Assembly (NCBI GenBank): GCA_934202005.1
Contig: CAKPXP010000027.1
Location: 1 to 11,061 of the forward strand
Direction: 5' to 3'
DNA from: an uncultured Selenomonas sp.
Lineage (GTDB): Bacteria; Bacillota; Negativicutes; Selenomonadales; Selenomonadaceae
DNA length: 11,061 nt
Positions within the stretch are counted from its first letter, which is position 1, and every line of letters starts with the position of its first letter. Of this stretch, positions 5,293 to 11,061 are shown in pieces. Made by a program: the position numbers and the translations under genes. A model generated the notes under the pieces. That model was not told the DNA's origin. It worked only from the letters and a program-made list of their open reading frames with translations, and made no database searches.

Positions 5293-6270
5293 ATGGACGG
5301 GAAAGAGAAACTGCCGCAGGCGGTGGAGACGGGCAGCAGCCCGCAGGAAACGGGAGAGCGCCAGGCGAAAGGGGAGAAGACCGCACCCCGGCTCGTCATC
5401 GTCACGGGCATGTCGGGCGGCGGCAAGACGCAGGCGAGCCGCTATCTCGAGGATCTCGGGTATTTCTGCGTGGACAATCTGCCGCCGGTCTTCATCCCGA
5501 AGTTCGTGGAGCTCTGCGCCCATGCGGGCGGCCATGTGAGCAAGGTCGTGCTCGGCGTCGATACGCGGAGCCGTGAGTTCTTCGATACGTTCGTGCAGGT
5601 GCTCGAGGATATGGATCGGAGCGACACGAACTACGAGATGCTCTTCATGGACGCGTCTGACGCGGCCATCATCCGCCGCTACAAGGAGACGCGCCGCCGC
5701 CATCCGATGGCGCCGGCCTCGCGCATCACGGAGGGCATCGCGAAGGAGCGCGAGCGCCTCGCGCCCGTGCGCGCGAAGGCGACGTATATCATCGATACGT
5801 CCGAGCTCAAGAAGGTGCAGCTGCGCGACAAGATCCACCGGCTGTTCGGCACGAGCGAGGGCGAGCAGATGAACATCAACGTGCTCTCGTTCGGCTTCAA
5901 GTTCGGCATGCCGCTCGATGCGGACATGGTGCTCGACGTGCGGTTCCTGTCTAACCCGTTCTACATCGAGTCGATGCGCCACAAGAGCGGCGCCGTGCCG
6001 GAGGTCGCGGGCTATATCGCGAAGTTCTCCGTCACACAGGAGTTCCTGAAAAAGCTCGACGATCTGCTCGATTTCCTCGTGCCGCAGTACGTCAAGGAGG
6101 GCAAGAGCCAGTTCGTGATCGCCGTGGGCTGCACGGGCGGCATGCACCGCAGCGTCTTCGTCGCGAAGCATATCTTCGACCGCCTCGGGAGCCGCGGCTA
6201 TCCGGTGAAGCTCGAGCACAGGGATCTCATGAAGAACGATGTCTGGGAACATGTACGGGAGGAATGCTGA
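5293..6270 (+). CDS. rapZ: RapZ/YvcJ-type P-loop nucleotide-binding protein
   Basis: RapZ-family proteins bind and hydrolyse nucleotides. In E. coli, RapZ is an RNA adaptor controlling glucosamine-6-phosphate synthase; in Firmicutes the homologue YvcJ has a less defined role and is encoded beside yvcK and whiA, as here. The 325-aa protein shows a Walker A GMSGGGKT (39-46), the family stretch YLEDLGYFCVDNLPP, a Walker B-like LFMDAS (117-122), RRYKETRRRHP, and the C-terminal GCTGGMHRS signature with H285-S287. It is longer than typical members (about 285-300 aa) because of a charged, Gln/Glu/Lys-rich N-terminal extension of about 33 residues. The start at 5293 is preceded by GGGAGGTG at a good distance; an in-frame ATG at 5251 overlaps the promoter. 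First gene of the operon; three bases separate it from yvcK. Confidence 0.96.
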   Translation: MDGKEKLPQAVETGSSPQETGERQAKGEKTAPRLVIVTGMSGGGKTQASRYLEDLGYFCVDNLPPVFIPKFVELCAHAGGHVSKVVLGVDTRSREFFDTFVQVLEDMDRSDTNYEMLFMDASDAAIIRRYKETRRRHPMAPASRITEGIAKERERLAPVRAKATYIIDTSELKKVQLRDKIHRLFGTSEGEQMNINVLSFGFKFGMPLDADMVLDVRFLSNPFYIESMRHKSGAVPEVAGYIAKFSVTQEFLKKLDDLLDFLVPQYVKEGKSQFVIAVGCTGGMHRSVFVAKHIFDRLGSRGYPVKLEHRDLMKNDVWEHVREEC

Positions 6271-6273
6271 GTC

Positions 6274-7587
6274 ATGCACCTTTTGAAATGGCTCTATCCG
6301 GGCATGCGCTTCAAGCGGTGGCTGTTTCTTTTCGCCGTCGGCGTCATGCTCGTGAGCCTGGGCCTCGCGCTCGTTTTCAACTACAAATATCTCGATGCGG
6401 TCGAGGAGGCGATCTTCCGCGCGGTCTATCTCTGGCGGGGCAGCTACGACTATACGGCGACGACGCTCGCGGGTATCGCCGTCGTGGCGCTGGGCATCGC
6501 GATGATGCTCCTCGCGACGCGCTATGTCATCCGCTCGGTCATCACGGTGCTCCTGCCGGATAACTCCGAGCGGCTCGTCGATATCATCTATGAGAAACGG
6601 AAGCTCGGCAAGGGACCGAGCGTCGCCGTCATCGGCGGCGGGCACGGGCTCTCCGTGCTGCTGCGGGGGATCAAGGCGGCGACCTCGAATGTCACGGCCG
6701 TCGTGACGGTCGCGGACGACGGCGGCAGCTCGGGACGCCTGCGCGAGGAGCTCGGCATCATCCCGCCGGGAGATCTCAGGAACTGCCTCGTCGCGCTGGC
6801 GGACACGGAGCCGCTGATGGAGAAGCTCTTCCAGTATCGCTTCCGCGGTGAGAGCGAGCTTGCGGGGCACAGCTTCGGCAACCTCTTCATCGCGGCGATG
6901 ACGGAGGTGACGGGCGACGTGGAGACGGCGCTCAAGGAGTCCTCGAAGGTCCTCGCCGTCAAGGGGCGCGTGCTGCCGGCCTCGACGGAGCATGTGCGCC
7001 TCGACGCCATCATGGACGATGGCACCGTCGTCGAGGGCGAGTCGCAGATCCCGGAGGCGCACAAGCATATCCGCCGCGTGCGCCTGTTCCCCGAGCACGC
7101 GCAGCCCGTGGGCGCGGCGCTCGAGGCGCTTTCCTCCGCCGATGCCATCATCCTCGGGCCGGGCTCTCTCTACACGAGCATCATGCCGAACCTGCTCGTC
7201 GACGGCGTCGCGGAGACGGTGCGGAAGAGCCACGCGCTCAAGATCTATATCTGCAACGTCATGACGCAGCCCGGCGAGACGGACGGCTATACGGCGTCCA
7301 TGCACGCGAAGGCCATCCTCGACCACGCGGGCAAGGGCGCGATCGACTTCATGCTCGTGAACGCGCGCCCTATCTCCGATGAGATGAAGGAGTACTACGC
7401 GGCGCGCGGCGCCTATCCGGTCAAGATCGACGAGGAGGCCGTCAACGCGCTCGGCATCGGGCTCGTCAAGGCGGACATCATCAACGAGACGGATGTCATC
7501 CGTCACGACCCGGACAAGCTCTGCCGCGCGGTCATGCAGATGGTCTACCGCCTGCGGCCGGGCAGCGAGGGCATGGGAGAAATCTAG
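6274..7587 (+). CDS. yvcK: YvcK-type gluconeogenesis factor with N-terminal membrane region
   Basis: YvcK (also called MgfK or CuvA) is a CofD-like protein that binds UDP-sugars. It is needed for growth on gluconeogenic carbon sources and for correct wall synthesis and cell shape. The 437-aa protein has the CofD-like fold motifs: VIGGGHGLSVLLRG (119-132), TVADDGGSSGRLR (D148-G154 core), PPGDLRNCL, GPGSLYTSIMPNLLV and NVMTQPGETDGYT. Unlike the cytosolic ~317-aa B. subtilis protein, it begins with about 115 extra residues holding two membrane segments, at about 17-36 and 64-84, so the catalytic-like domain is predicted to be tethered to the inner face of the membrane. GGGAGG about ten bases upstream supports the start. 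It lies three bases after rapZ and 20 bases before whiA. Confidence 0.95.
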   Translation: MHLLKWLYPGMRFKRWLFLFAVGVMLVSLGLALVFNYKYLDAVEEAIFRAVYLWRGSYDYTATTLAGIAVVALGIAMMLLATRYVIRSVITVLLPDNSERLVDIIYEKRKLGKGPSVAVIGGGHGLSVLLRGIKAATSNVTAVVTVADDGGSSGRLREELGIIPPGDLRNCLVALADTEPLMEKLFQYRFRGESELAGHSFGNLFIAAMTEVTGDVETALKESSKVLAVKGRVLPASTEHVRLDAIMDDGTVVEGESQIPEAHKHIRRVRLFPEHAQPVGAALEALSSADAIILGPGSLYTSIMPNLLVDGVAETVRKSHALKIYICNVMTQPGETDGYTASMHAKAILDHAGKGAIDFMLVNARPISDEMKEYYAARGAYPVKIDEEAVNALGIGLVKADIINETDVIRHDPDKLCRAVMQMVYRLRPGSEGMGEI

Positions 7588-7607
7588 GAGAATACTAGGA
7601 GAGACAC

Positions 7608-8585
7608 ATGGCATCCTTTGCAGCGGAGGTAAAGAACGAGATCGCGCGCCTCATGTACGACAGCGGCTGCGACCGCACGGCGGAGATGGCGGCGCTCCTG
7701 CGCATGGGCGGCACGATCACGTTCGGTGCGTCCCATACGTTCGGCGTCAATTTCACGACGGAGAACGCGGCCGTCGCCCGCAAGATGATCGGCCTCCTGC
7801 GGCAGGAGGGCGCGGGCGTCCATACGGAGATCGCGGCGCGGCGCGCGCGCAGGCTCAAGAAAAACAACAACTACCTCGTGCGCATCGCGCCGCAGCCGGG
7901 CGTCGCGGAGCTCCTCGAGCATCTCGGCCTCATGCAGGAGGGCAGTCTGAACCTCGGACAGGAGCGCAAGGGGCTCGCGATCCTCAGGAAAACCTGTTGC
8001 CGCGCGGCCTATCTGCGCGGCGCGTTCCTCGGCGGCGGCAGTGTGAACCGTCCGGAGGCGAGCTACCATCTCGAGCTTGTCACGCCGAGCTACGCCTTTG
8101 CCGACCTGCTGCACTCCCTGATGTGCCGGTTCGATTTCCCCGCGGGCATCACGGATCGCCGGGACGTCTACGTCGTCTACCTCAAGGAGGGCGATGCCGT
8201 CGCTGATTTCCTCGGCATGATGCAGGCGGAAAAATCTGTTGAGAAATTCGAAGTCGCGCGCAACCTCAAGGAGGTGCGCGGACAGGTCAACCGCCTCGTC
8301 AACTGCGAGACGGCCAACCTGCAGAAGGCTGTCGACGCGGCCGGGCGGCAGCTCGCGGACATCCGGCGCATCGAGCGGGCGGCGGGGCTTGAGGGCCTGC
8401 CGGACATCCTGCGCGAGACGGCAGAGGCGCGCCTCGCGCACCCCGATGCCTCGCTGGCGGAGCTCGCCGCGCTGCTCTGCGTGAGCAAGCCGGGCGTCAA
8501 CCACCGCCTGCGCAAGCTCCATGCCCTGGCGGAGAGGCTGGCAGCGGATGGATGCGACGTCTCGCTCTGCCGCATGAGAAAATGA
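7608..8585 (+). CDS. whiA: WhiA, DNA-binding regulator of division and sporulation-type genes
   Basis: WhiA combines a degenerate LAGLIDADG homing-endonuclease fold with a C-terminal helix-turn-helix. In Actinobacteria it controls sporulation and division genes; in Bacillus it affects division and chromosome segregation. The 325-aa product starts MASFAAEVKNEIAR as usual, carries the LAGLIDADG-like segment RGAFLGGGSVN (137-147), and ends with the helix-turn-helix (about 279-312: SLAELAALLCVSKPGVNHRLRKL). The usual length is about 300-330 aa. Two copies of CTAGGAGA, 11 bases apart (7584-7591 and 7595-7602), precede the ATG; the first includes the yvcK stop and the second is the ribosome site used. 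The third gene of the rapZ operon. Confidence 0.96.
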   Translation: MASFAAEVKNEIARLMYDSGCDRTAEMAALLRMGGTITFGASHTFGVNFTTENAAVARKMIGLLRQEGAGVHTEIAARRARRLKKNNNYLVRIAPQPGVAELLEHLGLMQEGSLNLGQERKGLAILRKTCCRAAYLRGAFLGGGSVNRPEASYHLELVTPSYAFADLLHSLMCRFDFPAGITDRRDVYVVYLKEGDAVADFLGMMQAEKSVEKFEVARNLKEVRGQVNRLVNCETANLQKAVDAAGRQLADIRRIERAAGLEGLPDILRETAEARLAHPDASLAELAALLCVSKPGVNHRLRKLHALAERLAADGCDVSLCRMRK

Positions 8586-8603
8586 ATCACAGGTGATGTA
8601 TCC

Positions 8604-9440
8604 TTGCAGATGTATTTTGAAAAAAGAAACAAGAGGCGCGGTCGGTGCCTCCTTTTCGCGGCAGCTGCCTTGCTCGCGGCTGCTGCGGCTTTTTGCGCCT
8701 TCGTCGCGCTGCGCCCGCCTGCGGGCGTGCCGATCCTCGAGTATCATATGGTCGATACGCAGGAGGATGCGGACAGTCACCCCTACAACGTGCCGCCGGA
8801 GGCGTTCGCCGCGCAGCTCGACTACCTGCAGCGCGAGGGCTATACGACCATCACGCTGCTCGACTATCTGCGCGCGAAAAAGGGCAAGCAGCAGCTCCCG
8901 GCAAAGCCCATCATCCTCACATTCGACGACGGCTATGAGGACAACTATACGCAGATGCTGCCGCTCCTCGAGGCGCGCGGCATGCGCGCCGTCGTGTTCG
9001 TCGTGACGAACGACATCGGTCAGCCGGACTATCTCACCTGGGACGAGCTGCGCGACATGAGCCGCCGCGGCATCGAGATCGGCAGCCATACGGCGAATCA
9101 TCAGCCGCTCACGGGCATGACGGCGCAGGAGCGCGCGGACGAGATACACCTCTCAAAGCTCCTGCTCGAGTGGAACGGCCTGCCGACCGTATTCAGCTTC
9201 TCCTATCCCAATGGCGCCTACGATGCAGCGCTGCCAGCGCTCCTGCAGGAGAATGAATACCTCGCGGCGGTGACAGGCGACGCGGGACTCAACACGTTTG
9301 CGACCAATCCCTATCTGCTGCAGCGCGTCAACATCCCGCACCCGCGGCTCGGCTTGCTCGAGTTCCGGCTGCGCCTCTTCAAGGCGAAGCTCTTCGCGCG
9401 GCTCGGCTGGCGGCAGCATATTGAGGGCGCGGGAGAATAG
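8604..9440 (+). CDS. Membrane-anchored NodB-type polysaccharide deacetylase (CE4)
   Basis: Carbohydrate esterase family 4 enzymes remove acetyl groups from N-acetyl sugars of peptidoglycan, poly-N-acetylglucosamine or related polymers, using a bound divalent metal. The 278-aa product has a short basic start, a signal anchor at about 13-35, and a catalytic domain with motif 1 TFDDGY (D108 as base, D109 as metal ligand), motif 2 HTANH (H162, H166) and motif 3 YPNGAY (201-206). The PILEYHMV segment at the start of the domain resembles the PgaB/IcaB branch. The start is likely TTG at 8604, since AGGTGAT lies seven bases upstream; the ATG at 8610 would leave 13 bases. It begins 18 bases after whiA and is probably co-transcribed. 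The substrate is not determined by sequence. Confidence 0.9.
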   Translation: MQMYFEKRNKRRGRCLLFAAAALLAAAAAFCAFVALRPPAGVPILEYHMVDTQEDADSHPYNVPPEAFAAQLDYLQREGYTTITLLDYLRAKKGKQQLPAKPIILTFDDGYEDNYTQMLPLLEARGMRAVVFVVTNDIGQPDYLTWDELRDMSRRGIEIGSHTANHQPLTGMTAQERADEIHLSKLLLEWNGLPTVFSFSYPNGAYDAALPALLQENEYLAAVTGDAGLNTFATNPYLLQRVNIPHPRLGLLEFRLRLFKAKLFARLGWRQHIEGAGE

Positions 9441-9514
9441 GCGCGGCCGCCGCCTCCCTCATACGCAGGCAGTGGTTCCTTTACGTTCGTATCGCTATTT
9501 GCCGCGCCAATTTT
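9440..9514 (+). terminator. Long-range GC stem with T-run, possible terminator of the rapZ operon
   Basis: GGCGCGGC (9440-9447, beginning at the last base of the deacetylase stop) is perfectly complementary to GCCGCGCC (9501-9508), which is followed by AATTTTTC. The 53-base loop contains a further ATACG/CGTAT pairing (9461-9465 with 9488-9492). It may terminate the operon, or shape the leader of the next gene. No convincing promoter was found between here and 9540. Confidence 0.42.
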
Positions 9515-9539
9515 TCAGATAAAAGGAAGATTGTAAGAC

Positions 9540-10883
9540 ATGAAGTTCGCTCATAAAACCCATCCTCACATTCTCTGCCGAAAGGCATTTCTCTCCGCGG
9601 CAGCGGCCTTTGCCCTGCTCTTCGCGCCGACGTCCGGGGCGGCAGCGGGGGCAGCTCTGCCGCAGGATGACGTGCGCGCGAATCTTGCGCCGGAAACAGG
9701 CGCGGAGCGCACGGACCTGCGTGCGCACCAGGACAACACGCGCTGCGTGACGCAGGCGGTGACGACGACCGGCTACTCTCGCCTTGTCACGCGCGGCGAA
9801 GCGCATGCACCCGAGACGACAGCAGCGCCGGCCCGCCATCTCTCCCGCGTCATGCATGCCTGGCCCGTCACGCAGGAGGACGGCGGCGCGACGCTGCTCT
9901 TCTCCGACAGCCCGGAGTACGCGACGCAGGACGGTATCCTCTACCGCGATGTTGTGCAGGGGGCGGCGCGTGTGCTCTACTACCATGTGAACCAGATGGA
10001 CGCGCCGAAAAAGGTCGCCGTCGTGCTCGAAAACGTCGGCGCAGGCACCTCGATGGTCACGATCTCCCGCAGCGGGGCCAGCCGTCCGAGTCCGCATTAT
10101 CTCGATGTCGGCAAAGAGACGCAGGCGCTCTATTTTGACGCGCAGAGGAGCCGCCGTTTCTACATGAACAAAGGCGAGGTGCGTGTGCTCGACGACGCGA
10201 TGGAGCAGACAGTGCTCGCTCCCGGCGACCTTGTCTACGGCACCTACGATTTCAGCACCACGCAGGAGATGCGTGTCTCGGTCATCATCTATCCGGCGAC
10301 CATGACAGCGCCTGCCTTCCTGAAGCGGGCCTCTGTCCTGCCCGCGGATGAGCTGCATCTGCGCGGAACCTTCGCCAAGGCCGACCGGACGCTGCGCGCG
10401 CAGCGCGCCTATGACCCGGCCTCTGACGGCATCGTCTACGTCTTACTCGCGGACAACGAGAGCGACCGCTATCGCACGGGCATCGACGCGACGGACGGCA
10501 GCCGCGTCCTCAATTACGGCAACTACGGCATCCTCTATCATCTGGAAGTTCCCGTCCAGGGGCGCAGCCGCACGCAGTTCTATCTGAGCCCCTTTGGCGG
10601 CACGTATGCAGGGGCGATGCGCGTGCAGGTGCGTAGCGGGCAACAGCAGCTCCTGCTCACGCCGCCGGACCAGACATATTTCGGGGAAGGCTCGGACGAA
10701 ATGACGGAGGTATCCGGCATCGAGCGAGCACGTTCCTCGGGCCTCGGCATCCTCATGGATCGCATGGAGCTTGCGGATCTCGGCAGCTACAACGCGAACA
10801 GTACGCCGTCGTTCCTCTTTTCTCCGCCGGGGGCGTCCAACCTGCCCGCAGCGCTGATCATGATGCCGGCAGAGGAAAAATAA
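9540..10883 (+). CDS. Exported protein of unknown function
   Basis: I do not recognise this 447-aa family. The N-terminus is a plausible signal peptide: basic residues to 15, a hydrophobic stretch at about 16-36 (AFLSAAAAFALLFAP) and an Ala-rich cleavage region near 34-39. Residues 40-100 are Thr/Ala-rich and look like a linker. From about 103 to 447 the sequence has many short alternating hydrophobic segments (for example RVLYYHVN, KKVAVVLENVG, MRVSVIIYPATM, RTQFYLSPFGG), as in beta-rich secreted domains. There is no lipobox, no sorting motif, no membrane segment other than the signal, and only two cysteines, C13 and C69. AAGGAAG about ten bases upstream supports the start. It follows the deacetylase by 99 bases; whether it shares that operon is unclear. 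No enzymatic motif was seen. Confidence 0.85.
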   Translation: MKFAHKTHPHILCRKAFLSAAAAFALLFAPTSGAAAGAALPQDDVRANLAPETGAERTDLRAHQDNTRCVTQAVTTTGYSRLVTRGEAHAPETTAAPARHLSRVMHAWPVTQEDGGATLLFSDSPEYATQDGILYRDVVQGAARVLYYHVNQMDAPKKVAVVLENVGAGTSMVTISRSGASRPSPHYLDVGKETQALYFDAQRSRRFYMNKGEVRVLDDAMEQTVLAPGDLVYGTYDFSTTQEMRVSVIIYPATMTAPAFLKRASVLPADELHLRGTFAKADRTLRAQRAYDPASDGIVYVLLADNESDRYRTGIDATDGSRVLNYGNYGILYHLEVPVQGRSRTQFYLSPFGGTYAGAMRVQVRSGQQQLLLTPPDQTYFGEGSDEMTEVSGIERARSSGLGILMDRMELADLGSYNANSTPSFLFSPPGASNLPAALIMMPAEEK

Positions 10884-10890
10884 AAAATCC

Positions 10891-10919
10891 TTGACAGAGA
10901 GCATCGAACCGTGTAATAT
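10891..10919 (+). promoter_or_regulatory. Strong promoter P1 of a tandem pair
   Basis: A perfect TTGACA (10891-10896), a 17-bp spacer and TAATAT (10914-10919). The -35 starts seven bases after the stop codon of the exported protein, with no terminator between. The same arrangement recurs 126 bp downstream. Confidence 0.75.
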
Positions 10920-10928
10920 ATTACGAGT

Positions 10929-10962
10929 CGGCGGCAGACAGCCACGAGCGCAGGAGCCGCCG
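10929..10962 (+). other. Hairpin in the leader between the tandem promoters
   Basis: CGGCGGC (10929-10935) pairs with GCCGCCG (10956-10962) with a 20-base loop, just downstream of P1. No T-run follows, so it is not a terminator. It could be a leader RNA element of the P1 transcript or simply a GC-rich palindrome. Confidence 0.4.
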
Positions 10963-11016
10963 GCAGCCGAATCCCGGACGGCGCTGAGAGCTTGCGAAAA
11001 TAAATTCAAAAAGTTC

Positions 11017-11045
11017 TTGACAAGCCGAAACGGATGAGGTAATAT
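11017..11045 (+). promoter_or_regulatory. Strong promoter P2 of a tandem pair, rRNA/tRNA-operon type
   Basis: A perfect TTGACA (11017-11022), a 17-bp spacer and TAATAT (11040-11045), matching P1 in both hexamers and spacing. An A/T-rich tract (10997-11016, with AAATAAATTCAAAAAG) directly precedes the -35, as in UP elements. Stacked consensus promoters of this kind commonly drive ribosomal RNA or tRNA operons. The transcript would start near 11052 and run out of the window, so the product is inferred. Confidence 0.75.
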
Positions 11046-11061
11046 ATAGAAGCTGATTCAC

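Noticed and set aside
5086..7614. 842-codon open frame on the minus strand, plus others at 7584-9149 and 3935-5221
   Set aside because: They lie opposite well-identified genes, have low-complexity Arg/Ala/Asp/His-rich products and no domain signature. GC-rich codon use in the real genes leaves the antisense frame open.
10884..11061. tRNA or rRNA gene within the window
   Set aside because: Only promoters and leader sequence are present; no tRNA cloverleaf or conserved 16S start was found before the window ends.

Overview
The window reads as chromosomal DNA from a high-GC, strictly anaerobic member of the Firmicutes. A Negativicutes genome (Selenomonas-like) is my best guess. The grounds are: strong Shine-Dalgarno sites and extended -10 promoters; the Firmicutes-type gene order rapZ-yvcK-whiA; a rubrerythrin, typical of anaerobes; and GC-rich third codon positions throughout. 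The taxonomic call is inference. All eight-plus-one coding regions are on the + strand. The long minus-strand reading frames are shadows of GC-rich codon use.

Layout. 1-282: one partial and one complete copy of a ~110-bp structured repeat in tandem, then a promoter. 283-1710: membrane-anchored diguanylate cyclase with an extracytoplasmic sensor. 1889-2422: rubrerythrin with its own extended -10 promoter and a strong terminator. 2491-2602: a third repeat copy wedged between the rubrerythrin terminator and the -10 of the next gene. 2656-3171: DUF805 membrane protein. 3172-3557: a 386-bp intergenic region with a complete small transcription unit (promoter, ~142-nt structured RNA, terminator), then a second very strong terminator and a promoter for the next genes. 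3558-5149: two overlapping Cof-type HAD phosphatases, probably a tandem duplication. 5293-9440: an apparent operon of rapZ, yvcK (with an added N-terminal membrane region), whiA and a membrane-anchored NodB-type polysaccharide deacetylase. 9540-10883: an exported protein of a family I do not recognise. 10884-11061: two near-identical consensus promoters in tandem, with an AT-rich upstream tract, of the kind that drives rRNA or tRNA operons; the product lies outside the window.

The genes are mostly housekeeping: c-di-GMP signalling, peroxide defence, phosphate-ester turnover, and the RapZ/YvcK/WhiA module that links central metabolism with cell-wall synthesis and division, here joined by a cell-surface polysaccharide deacetylase. 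The parts most worth following up are non-coding: the small RNA at about 3271-3412, which can fold into a three-way junction or a competing hairpin, and the repeat family, whose two full copies differ by a compensatory base-pair change in the stem.
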